Assembly (NCBI GenBank): GCA_964036045.1
Contig: OZ038379.1
Span: 111,484,611-111,548,610, forward strand
Length of the DNA: 64,000 bases
Reading direction: 5' to 3'
DNA from: Eutreptiella sp. 'Long Island Sound 2002'
Lineage: Eukaryota > Euglenozoa > Euglenophyceae > Eutreptiales > Eutreptiaceae
The notes under the pieces are model-generated. The model was given only the letters and a program-made list of their open reading frames with translations, searched no databases and was not told the DNA's origin. The translations under genes were made by a program, and so were the position numbers. Below are positions 21,140 through 30,020 of this stretch, piece by piece; position 1 is the first letter of the stretch; each line of letters starts with the position of its first letter.

Positions 21140-21745
21140 GCAGAACAAACACACTCAGCCCATAGCACACAGCACAGCAACACAACAACAACACAGAAGA
21201 ACAACACAGTCACCCCATATCACACAGCACAGCAACACAACAACAACACAGAAGAACAACACAGTCAGGTCATCAGCAACAGTCACCAATGAGGAGCAGC
21301 AGACAGACGAAGCACAACAAGCAGCAAGCAAAACAACGGTACCAACACAGCCGAAAAGCAGGCATTACACACACATCATGACAATCAGCAGCAACAAACA
21401 CAAACGACAGACAGTCACAAACTGCAAACAGCACAAAAGTATTGTCCCACATGATTCAACAACCGGCAGCCACCCATCCAACCATCCACACCCACTCATA
21501 GCACACAGCACATCAACACAACAACAACACAGAGGAACAACACAGTCAGGTCATCAGCAACAGTCACCAGTGAGGAGCAGCAGACAGACGAAGCACAACG
21601 AGCAACAAGCAAAACAGCGATACCAACGCAGTCGAAAAGCAGGCATTAAACACACATAATGACATTCAGCAGCAACAAACACAAACGACAGACAGTCACA
21701 AACTACAAACAACACAAAAGTATTGTCCCACATGATTCAACAAAA
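21140..21745. repeat. CAA/CAG-rich tandem duplication, offset 281 bp
   Basis: A segment with ACAGTCAGGTCATCAGC at 21,261 recurs at 21,542 and continues in parallel to the ATTGTCCCACATGATTCAACAA box (21,441 and 21,722). Internal shorter repeats (CACAGCACAGCAACACAACAA) are present. No gene is supported. Confidence 0.8.
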
Positions 21746-21894
21746 CCACCCAGGAACCCAAGAACCACCAATGCATGCACATATCACCCAGGCACGCACA
21801 CACCATGCACACAGGCCCACACAAACAACAACCCCTCCGACCAGGCACACCCACACACACACAAAAATGACACAAATTCATGCAAATTGTTTGA

Positions 21895-22130
21895 ACTTCG
21901 TACGAATTTCGTATGAAATTTGTACGAAATTCGTGCGAATTTCGTACGAATTTCGTCCCTCAATACGTACCGTGAATGTGGTTGTTACGAATTTCATACG
22001 AATTTTGTACGAAATTCGTATGAAATTCGTAACAACCACATTCACGGTACGTATTGAGGGACGAATTTCGTACGAAATTCGTACGAAATTCGCACGAATT
22101 TCGTGCGAACTTCGTACGAACCTCGCACCA
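21895..22130. repeat. Palindrome with arms of about 115 bp built from TTCGTACGAA words
   Basis: The sequence is close to perfectly symmetric about 22,008/22,009. For example, GTTGTTACGAATTTCATACG (21,981-22,000) faces its complement at 22,017-22,036, and 21,941-21,960 faces 22,057-22,076. Confidence 0.85.
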
Positions 22131-22249
22131 TTTTTGCAGTACACTGGCAGAAGAGCCACACCAACACCACCTATGCATGTAACGGAGTCCCCACACCCAC
22201 ACACATTTCCCTGTACCTGCCCCCCCGGCATCCACACACACATACAGTG

Positions 22250-22284
22250 CAGCAATGTACACACACACACACACCGCACAGAGA

Positions 22285-22351
<67 letters not shown>

Positions 22352-22405
22352 CGTGAGGTGACCAAAGAACCAAGGACACACATTTCCCGATACCTGCCCC
22401 CCCGG

Positions 22406-22484
<79 letters not shown>

Positions 22485-22500
22485 CCATACAAACCCCTAC
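22250..22500. repeat. (CA)n microsatellites
   Basis: Two long nearly pure CA runs (about 22,290-22,350 and 22,410-22,480) are separated by a segment containing TTTCCCGATACCTGCCCC, a diverged repeat of 22,207-22,222. On the minus strand they follow a good donor (AAACAG|GTATGTTTG at about 22,533), so they may be intronic. Confidence 0.8.
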
Positions 22501-22561
22501 ACAAACACACAAACCCAAACACAAACACAAACATACCTGTTTGCTTTCATATCAGCACAGG

Positions 22562-22789
22562 CTACACCCCATCTGTACGCAATCTTGAAATAGCAATGCC
22601 GTCCCTGTTCAACATTGGAAAGTGCACAAGAAGAGGCCTCTCAATACCCCACAATCTGTGCTCCCAATCACCCCTTCTACAGAATGCTCGTGCTGGATCC
22701 TGCAGAGCCAGGCCGTGCCGCGACACGATGCGGCTGACTGTGGTGAGAAGCCAGGCAACACCATTGGGAAGCGACTCAATACACAAAAC
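22562..22789 (-). CDS. Hypothetical exon
   Basis: After a strong acceptor (CCTTTTTCTCTTCACAG, ending at about 22,790) the minus-strand frame reads VLCIESLPNGVAWLLTTVSR, then CRRGDWEHRLWGIERPLL, then SRLRTDGV before TAG at 22,562-22,564. A donor (AAACAG|GTATGT) lies 27 bp further on. The composition is ordinary protein, unlike the surrounding repeats. I recognise no family. It could be an internal exon of a gene whose other exons are lost in the satellite DNA. Confidence 0.4.
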   Translation of the reverse strand, partial: VLCIESLPNGVAWLLTTVSRIVSRHGLALQDPARAFCRRGDWEHRLWGIERPLLVHFPMLNRDGIAISRLRTDGV

Positions 22790-22864
22790 CTGTGAAGAGA
22801 AAAAGGATACCCTCCCTAACCTTAACCGCATTGCAACAAGCAAGACACCCTCATAACCCCACAC

Positions 22865-23234
22865 CCAGACACTCAGGGGCTGTAAGTGGGGGGTCTCCTT
22901 GCCCCCCCCCCCCTCCCAACCCTAGACGTGGTTGATTACGCTCCTATGGTTTGACCCAATGAACCCCCCCACCCCACCCTCATGCATCTACTAGCAACTA
23001 TCACCTTTGCCCTTCCCAACAACTGTGTGAGCAAGGCAACAATGGTTCGACCCCAATGGACCCCCCACCACTGCATCCACTATCACCTATAACCTATGCC
23101 CTTCCCAACAAATTTGTGAGCAACGCAACAAAGATTAAGAAATGTAATGTGTAATGTTTTGATTTGATCTACAAAACAAATTGATCAATATCCAATGTGT
23201 GCAACAAATAGCAGTGACAAGACAAAATTGGGGC
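22865..23234. other. Gene-free stretch with two diverged copies of an approximately 95-bp repeat
   Basis: Segments containing CCCTTCCCAACAA-ctgtgtgagcaaggcaac (about 22,950-23,040) and CCCTTCCCAACAAATTTGTGAGC (about 23,098-23,125) resemble each other. No coding sequence is seen. Confidence 0.4.
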
Positions 23235-23545
23235 CGATTCGTACGAATTCGCACGAAATTCGTACGAAATTCGTACGAAATTCGTGCGAATTTCACATTC
23301 TCGTGAATCTGTGAATCTAGCGTGAATTTATGCGTGAATTTGGGTGCGTGAACTTCACATTCACGCCAATCTCACCAAATGTGTTGAACCATGCGGCTAC
23401 TTCAAAACTGTAAATTGCACACATTTGTTGGATCTTACTTTGGGCGAAGATAGCACGACAAAAGCACACGATAGCACCAAGTTACGAGCAAAACACAGCA
23501 AAATTGGGTGAAATTCACGGTACCGTGAATCTCGGATTCAAACGG
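23235..23545. repeat. Spacer module repeated directly at about 24,270-24,555
   Basis: TTCGTACGAA words, then GTGAATCTGTGAATCTA, then CACCAAATGTGTTGAACCATGCGG, then GAGCAAAACACAGCAAAATTGG and CACGGTACCGTGAAT occur in the same order at both sites. Confidence 0.8.
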
Positions 23546-24201
23546 CCGGTTCACGAAGGGTACAACGGTACCATTGCAAACAAGTTGTGCTATAGAAGGT
23601 GGGGTGGGTGACGTCGCGGACGTGCACCTGGGGGGGGATTGTGGGATGGAAAGGGGCGATGCCCAAATCATCCCACCACCGGGGGTTGGCAAGGTGCGAA
23701 GAAAAGGGGAAAAAAGAATGGTCTGCCGGTGCACCTGCAGCAAGATCCTGCAAGCACACCATATCGCAGTGGGGGGGGTATGTGGACGAGGTTAGTGGTG
23801 GGGTACTCCTGGACGTGGGCGTGCTTAGGCTTCCCCACAGGGTTAGTCCTCATGGAGTTGAGGAGCTGGTCAACACTGGAGGGGAGAGGGGTTAGATGCA
23901 GAAATTTAAGGGAGGGGAGTTGGCGGCGCAGTTCCCTCCACAAGGTTGTGGCCCATCCCCTCCCCCCGAGGTAACTATTGCGGGTGGGGCTGCGCATGTC
24001 GATGTGGATGACCTCGGGGGAGGGGTCGAGGGAGGCTGCCCAGCCCACGACGTCATCCACCCCCAGTGCCCCCGACCCGTACGTCGCCTCCTCCAATTGA
24101 TGGTGGGCGACGGGGAGGGCTTTGTAGTGGGCGAGGGTGTCGGCTGTGGGGTCGGGGCGCGAGGCCAGGCTGGCGAGCTGGGACATAGTCTGCTGGAACA
24201 T
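23545..24201 (-). pseudogene. Copy F', N-terminal fragment (left arm of inverted duplication)
   Basis: The frame starts at ATG 24,199-24,201 (MFQQTMSQLASLASRPDP). It aligns over its whole length with copy F on the other arm. Blocks include GVDDVVGWAASLDPSPEVIH, IDMRSPTRNSYLGGRGW, LWRELRRQLPSLKFLHLTPL and SVDQLLNSMRTNPVGKP, resembling an alpha/beta leucine-rich or F-box-associated region. After a G8 run at 23,768-23,775 the frame shifts to CLQDLAAGAPADHSFFPF and VTHPTFYSTTCLQWYR, and the copy then stops at the TTCGTGAACCGGCC junction. It has CAA (Gln) where F has TAA. Confidence 0.6.
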
Positions 24202-25525
24202 GATTCAAAGAGAAGAATGCGAAGGCTTTGAGAGCTGTGACAAAGCGAAAGAGTGGAAAGGAGGGTAAATTTAATTTGTGCGAAATTCGTACGAAATTCG
24301 TACAAAATTCGTGCGAATTTCATATTGGCGTGAATCTGTGAATCTACCGTGAATTTCTGCGTGAATCTGGGTGCGTGAATTTCAAATTCACGCGAATCTC
24401 ACCAAATGTGTTGAACCATGCGGGGGCTTTAAACCTCTAAATTGCACATATTTGTTGCATCTTACTTTGGGCGAAGGTACCACGACACAAGCACACGATA
24501 GCACCAAGTTACGAGCAAAACACAGCAAAATTGGGTGAAATTCACGGTACCGTGAATTTCACCCAATTTTGCTGTGTTTTGCTCGTAACTTGGTGCTATC
24601 GTGTGCTTGTGTCGTGGTACCTTCGCCCAAAGTAAGATGCAACAAATATGTGCAATTTAGAGGTTTAAAGCCCCCGCATGGTTCAACACATTTGGTGAGA
24701 TTCGCGTGAATGTGAAATTCACGCACCTAAATTCACGCAAAAATTCACGCTAGAGTCACAGATTCACGAGAATGTGAAATTCGCACGAATTTTGTACGAA
24801 TTCCTACGAATTTCGCACGAATTTACCCTCCTTTCCACTCTTTCGCTTTGTTACAGCTCTCAAAGCCCTCGCTCTTTTTTCTTGTAACAATGTCCCAGCA
24901 AACTATGTCTCAACTCGCAAGCCTGGCCTCGCGCCCCGACCCCGCAGCTGACACCCTCGCCCACTACCAAGCCCTCCCCGTTGCCCACCATTAATTGGAG
25001 GAGGCAACGTACGAGTCGGGGCAACTGGGGGTGGATGACATCGTGGGCTGGGCAGCCTCCCTCGACCCCTCCCCCGATGTCATCCACATCGACATGCGCA
25101 GCCCCACCCGCAACAGTTACCTCGGGGGGAGGGGATGGGCCACAACCCTGTGGAGGGAACTGCGCCGCCAACTCCCCTCCCTCAAATTTCTCCATCTAAC
25201 CCCTCTCCCCTCCAGTGTTGACCAGCTCCTCAACTCGATGAGGACTAACCCTGTGGGGAAGCCTAAGGACGCCCACGTCGAGGTGTACCCCACCACTAAC
25301 CTCGTCCACACCCCCCCCCCCACTGCGATATGGTGTGCCTGCAGGATCTCGCTGCAGGTGCACCAGCAGACCACTCTTTTTTTCCCTTTTCTTGGCACTT
25401 TGCCAACCCCCGGTGGTGGGATGATTTGGGCATCGCCCCTTTCCATCCCACCATCCCCCCCCAGGTGCACGTCCCCGACGTCACCCACCCCACCTTCTAT
25501 AGCACAACTTCTTTGCAATGGTACC
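23567..25525. repeat. Spacer-free inverted duplication, arms about 980 bp
   Basis: The symmetry centre is between 24,548 and 24,549 in CACGGTACCGTG. The inner 300 bp on each side are almost identical in reverse complement (for example GCAAAATTGGGTGAAATTCA against its mirror). Outer parts carry the F' and F coding regions. The two arms end at matching GGTACC sites (23,567 and 25,520-25,525). Head-to-head genes thus share the middle as a common 5' region. Confidence 0.92.
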
Positions 25526-25780
25526 GTGGTGCCTCATGCGCCCCCCCCTTCATTTCAAGTGAGCCCCCCGTCCGCACCGAACCCCTTCCCGACCCCCCTC
25601 ATGGGGTGATGGGCAGCCCTAACCCCGCCCCCGACAGGGTTGGCCCCTCTCAGCCGCCCCTCAACTTTGTTGATGGGAACGGCTACATTGTGGTTCGGGG
25701 GCTTGTGGAGGCACGGGATTGTGAGGTGTTCCGTTTGCGCACTGCAGCACGAGAAATATTAAAGTTCCTATTCCTTGGTG
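24890..25780 (+). pseudogene. Copy F, exon 1: N-terminal domain and start of 2OG-like domain
   Basis: The start ATG at 24,890 (MSQQTMSQLASL) follows the leader motif AGCTCTCAAAGC, also found upstream of A and F'. TAA at 24,992-24,994 replaces a Gln codon present in F'. The N-terminal block (IDMRSPTRNSYLGGRGW, LPSLKFLHLTPL) is followed, after a frameshift in the C run at 25,309-25,320, by CLQDLAAGAPADHSFFPF, WWDDLGIAPFHPTIPPQ and VTHPTFYSTT. A Pro-rich linker and PLNFVDGNGYIVVRGLVEAR come next, typical of the N-terminal strand of 2OG-Fe(II) oxygenases. The match with C ends at FVDG. The exon end is not certain. Confidence 0.6.
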
Positions 25781-26459
25781 TGTGGCAAAAAGAATTGTCA
25801 TTTCTGTCTACTCTATCGTTTCCCATCGAACGTTCCCATGTGCTCACCTGTCTCTCAAGTGCCGACAAACACTAGCGTCTCACAGTGAGGTAACACACCC
25901 GCTAATAGCAACGATGAATGCCAATGTTCCGTTACGCACACGTGTTCAACAACAAAGCCATTCTGCTATCGTAATAGATCTCCTTGACAAAAGGAACCGG
26001 GTGCACCCCCCCCCCCATGGCAGGGGGGGTCCTAGAGGCCTTGGCAGGGGGCACATTGTTGTGGATACATGCGACAGTGCTCCTGAGCCCGACCTGCTAC
26101 TTGGGATTTTTGATGCAGAGTTTTTTGTTGCGGTTGGAGGAGGGGGGCTTTGCCAACGAAGAGGTTTGTTTGCTTTCGTGGTTGGTGACTGTGAATGCGC
26201 TCGATCCGGTCCTATTTCATTGACTTTTGATACTTTGATACTTTGTGAGGTTTTTCATTTGTTATTTACCTCCTTTTTTCAAAGCACTTGTTTTGTTATG
26301 TCTCACTCGGCCACTTCCACTTTGTCTGGTGCTTTTGATGTTGCGAAGGATGGGGACTTTATCTTGGTTCAAGCAATACCGAAGGCACCCAGGGTTAGTC
26401 CAAAAAAGGCTTGGCGGAAACGAAAGTGAAGGCGTGGTGCTAATGACCTCAACCAGGAC
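25781..26459. other. Intron-like stretch in copy F
   Basis: No coding support. In copy C the flanking coding blocks are joined directly, so this may be an intron of F, an insertion in F or a deletion in C. Confidence 0.35.
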
Positions 26460-26771
26460 ATGGCTCATCCACTGCGGGACACCCGTACCAACCGTGATAG
26501 TATCCTTCCAGAGATCGACTTGGGGTGGAACAAGGTGATGAAGGCGTGGGGCAGCGGCGACGAAAAAGTCGTCGCAAAGAATTTTGAGCTCCTTTTCAAC
26601 GCCGCGCGGAGTGAGGAGCAGGCCAAGGATCCTGCGCTCCCCCGCCGTTGGCAAAGCAAGAGCACCTTTGGGATGCAGCGTTCTAGGGCGTGGTGCGGAA
26701 CCCCCCCAATTTTGGGTGTTGTTAATATGGTTGGAACCCGGAATTTCACATGTTACATGGGTGCACTATGA
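26460..26771 (+). pseudogene. Copy F, second coding block
   Basis: The frame reads IDLGWNKVMKAWGSGDEKVV, then AKNFELLFNAARSEEQAKDP and LPRRWQSKS, matching copy C. After WQSKS it diverges (TFGMQRSRAW) and stops at 26,771. In C the oxygenase H-x-D core follows at this point, so F is truncated just before its catalytic centre. Confidence 0.55.
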
Positions 26772-26889
26772 TGCAACAATGTGCCTTCCATGTTTCGTTT
26801 GCTCGATATTGCCCGTTTTGCACTTTTTGCGATTTGATCTTTGTGTGCTCTAAATAGTTAGAACGGGGTTAGAACGGGGTTAGAGCACT

Positions 26890-26997
26890 AGTTATCGCGT
26901 GGGTTATCGCGCGATAACCTAGTTATCGCGGGGGTTATCGCGGGGGTTATCGCGCGATAACTAGTTATCGCGCGAGTTATCGCGTAGGTTATCGCGC
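26890..26997. repeat. Palindrome cluster, TTATCGCGCGATAA family, upstream of copy A
   Basis: At least two full GGTTATCGCGCGATAACC / GTTATCGCGCGATAAC palindromes and about six half-sites (GGGTTATCGCG) lie 55-165 bp upstream of the A start codon. Confidence 0.95.
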
Positions 26998-27017
26998 TTC
27001 ATTTTATGTTTCCCCTT

Positions 27018-27042
27018 TTCGCTTTAGCTCTCAAAGCTTTCA
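27018..27042 (+). promoter_or_regulatory. Shared 5' leader motif upstream of A
   Basis: TTTCGCTTTAGCTCTCAAAGC lies just before the A start codon. A close version (TTTCGCTTTGTTACAGCTCTCAAAGC) lies just before F, and mirrored before F'. Conservation outside the coding sequence suggests a transcription or translation leader. Confidence 0.45.
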
Positions 27043-27053
27043 TATTCTTCGTA

Positions 27054-29174
27054 ATGGCCCTTGCTGCTGCCCACACTTGGTGCGAGCACCATCAAAAGCT
27101 CCTTGGGGTCCATCGCCTTGGCGGTCCTGAGCGGTTTACCATGGGTGATGCCAATGTGAGGCGCCTTGTGGCGACCCGCTTTGAACATGGTGTGGACTTT
27201 GGACTCCTTGTCCATAAGTCCCCCTTCATGGCGGACAAGCGAGACCCCCTGGTTCTCAGCAACTACATCTTCGAGTTGCTAGAGGTAAATCCAAGGGTTG
27301 CTGGATTTTTGATCCAGCTTCATACCGAGGATGTGGACGCGGTGGTGGAGTCCGTCACCGCTAATGCCGAGAAGGGTGCGGGGACGAAGACGACCCTCTA
27401 TGTGGGTCAGGAGGAGGAGGAGGAGGAGGAAGTGGAGGAGGAGGAGGAGGATGCGGGGGGGGTGGGGGCTGGGGGGAGGAAGGAGAAGCCCCACAACCCC
27501 CTCATGATTAGTGTCCAGAAGGTAAGGGTGAGACCTGGTAAGGGGAAGGGGAAGTCGGATGGTTGGTTCCCCCAACCCCTCACCCACAACACCCGCCGGG
27601 TCTGCACTGACGACCCCGAAAAGAAGCTCCCCGTGCACTCCCTTTGCCCCACAAGGGAGTGGGAGCGTGAGTGGTATGGGGTCACCACTCCCAACATTAT
27701 TTCGGGGCAGGGGGTGATTCTTTTTCCATTTGGGGCAACACCCCCCCTTATTGGGGAGGCGGAGGAGGTGGTTGCCGCCGAGCCCTTGGGGGCCTTTAAT
27801 AGGGACCCGAATGACCTTGTGCTCACGGTGGGGGGAAAGCTGGTGGTCAACCACCTCCTGGAACACGATTTTTTGAGTGACATTCAGCTGCAAAGTCTTT
27901 TGGATGATTTGGATAGGGTGCCTCTCTCAGAGAAGGCACCCATTTTCAATGAGAACCCCCCCATTGTCGGCAGGCCTCAAGATTCTGGGACCCGCCGCAC
28001 ATTGTATGGCAACTATGGGGGTGCCGACCAGCACAAGCACAACCCCCACAAGCTCCATGACCTGCCAGTCCTCAAAAGGGTGGCAGATCGTGTGCTTGAG
28101 ACCGCGAAGAAGACTGTGGTGGGGGGGGTCGGATGGAGTTGCACCATCCTTGACATGGCCGAAATTTCGAGCTATGACCACACCCCCCAGCACCTCCATC
28201 GCGACGCCCCCCCCTACACCATTCCTGAAGGCACATTGATTGCCAATTGCCTTATTATGCTAACCCATAATCATGAGGAGGAGGATGGGTCACATTTTCT
28301 TTTTGTGCCCTCCAGCAGTTCAGGGTTCCCTGACCCTTGGGTGGAGAGGGCTGTGCCATTCAAGAGGGGCACTGCCTTTTTTTTTAATGCCCTTGATGTC
28401 CACAGGGGGTCGGGGATTCCCAAGGCCTCCCCCATGGGGGTAAGGGACCCCCCCCTCATGGTATTTTTTGCCATTGAGCTTACCCAGGGGGGGAATCTTC
28501 GATTCCCCCACCTGCACGTGACGCAGTCCATTAAAAGGCCCCAGCTGGGGGCACCTGGTGGCCGGGTGGCCAGGACAGTCCAGTGTGATGGGGCGGTCAG
28601 GTGTAGGGGGAAGGTGGTAGCCAATTGCTACGGATGCAATCGGCTGATTTTGTGCACCGCCCACAAAGATGGCCTTTGTGTGCCATGCCAGGAGGGGGAG
28701 GAGGTGGAGGGGGGGGAGGAGGAGGTGGTGGTGGACCCCAATGGGGTCAGCATTGAGCAATCTGCTCAGTGCTTGCTCCCGGTGGGAACAACCACAGGGC
28801 ATTTTTTGTTGTCGGGCTGGGGGATTGGGAGGGAGGTGATTGCCCCCCTCACTAATGAGGAGGCGGGGGCGGTCGCAGGCCACCTCGATCAGTGCCCCTT
28901 GGCCAAGGTGTGCCATGGGGAGGCACTGCCCTGGCCCACCTTGCAAGGGCATGTTGGGATTAAGGTGCCGGCGGGCACCATTTTGGTGGTGAGGAGGGGG
29001 TTGTATGGGAGAGTGGCAAGGGTGGCCCGTGAGGTGGAGGGGGTGGCCCAGGTGGTGGAGTGGCGGCAGGTGGGGGAGTATGCGGCCGCCACGGACTTCG
29101 TGTGGCTGCGGAGGCTGGGCCTGGTGCTGGACGACCCCAAGAAGGAGGGCCAAGGCATGTGTCCATGTCACCAG
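27054..29174 (+). CDS. Copy A, exon 1: 2OG-Fe(II) oxygenase-like protein with zinc module
   Basis: An uninterrupted exon of 707 codons. ATG 27,054 is chosen because it follows the leader shared with F; an upstream in-frame ATG at 27,006 lies in the leader. In order: N-terminal domain (NPRVAGFLIQLHTEDVDAVV); an acidic Glu run (about 123-140); LVVNHLLEHDFLSDIQ, the oxygenase N-strand; an iron-binding HRD (His382, Asp384); SHFLFVPSSSSGFPDPW; and LDVHRGSG (His450). After this comes a zinc pattern C-x2-C-x5-C-x2-H-x4-C-x2-C (CYGCNRLILCTAHKDGLCVPC), then VPAGTILVVRRGLYG. It ends at donor CAG|GTGTGA; reading through gives a stop two codons later. Family role: 2OG- and Fe(II)-dependent hydroxylation or demethylation. 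The substrate here is unknown; the transposon setting suggests DNA or chromatin (inference). Confidence 0.75.
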
Positions 29175-29415
29175 GTGTGAAAACTTCCCACAACACCCTG
29201 CTCTAACCCTTGCTCTAACTAGTTATTGCGCTAGGTTATCGCGTTCTAACTAGGTGCTCTAACTAGTTATCGCGCTAGGTTATCTCGTTCTAACTAGTTA
29301 TCGCGGGGTTATCGCGGGGGGTTATCGCGGGGGTTATCGCGCGATAACCTAGTTATCGCGGGGGTTATCGCGCGGGTTATCGCGTGTTTTTTTTTGTTTC
29401 TTTTGTTTTTTTCAG
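29175..29415 (+). other. Copy A intron (241 nt, phase 0)
   Basis: The donor is CACCAG|GTGTGAAAAC. The acceptor has a long T-rich tract ending TTTTTTCAG|GCTACC. The frames of both exons meet in phase 0. Confidence 0.8.
29220..29385. repeat. Palindrome cluster, TTATCGCGCGATAA family, inside A intron
   Basis: One complete GGTTATCGCGCGATAACC plus about ten half-sites (TAGTTATCGCG, GGGGTTATCGCG), all within the predicted intron. Confidence 0.95.
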
Positions 29416-29963
29416 GCTACCATCTTGCAGCTGCCCCGTATCTTCGTCAAGGACGACGCCAAGGCAGCCGAGGCAGCAGGCGGAGCAGCAGAAGCAGCAG
29501 GGGCACGGCCCGCCACGCCGGTGGCGGACTGGTTGGAGCTGGAGGGGGAGAAGAGGCTGCCGGAGGGGGCGTCGTGGCGGTGGGGGGAGCCTGGGGATGA
29601 GGCCTGCAGGATGGGGGGGACGGGATGGTACCGGCAGGTCACCATCACCGAGAAGGAGGGGGGGGTGGAGAGGAAGACCAACCTCACCTTCCCCTCCTAT
29701 GTGTGGGTTGGGGGGGAAACGGCCAAGTGGCCGAATGCCGCAGAGGGGGAAACGGTTGCGGCTTTTTTGTGTTTGTTTGGGATGAGCGACCCCCCCCAAA
29801 GGAAATCTTATTTCCTTTTGAGGGTGTGTTTTTTGTGGGAGGGGGAGTATACGGGGAGGGAAGTGTGGCAGAAGCTGCACAGGGGGGGGGGGGCATCCAC
29901 CAGGTTGGTGGGTATGACCCCCCCCCTTCTGTGGTGGACGCCACTGCCGATTGGGTTCGGCAG

Positions 29964-30020
<57 letters not shown>

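Noticed and set aside
18833-22590. Long frames rich in Cys/Val or His/Thr
   Set aside because: Products of GT/CA satellite DNA; similar frames occur on both strands.
26890-29385. TTATCGCG clusters as a replication origin or operator array
   Set aside because: They lie inside a predicted spliceosomal intron and upstream of a eukaryotic gene; no initiator gene is present.
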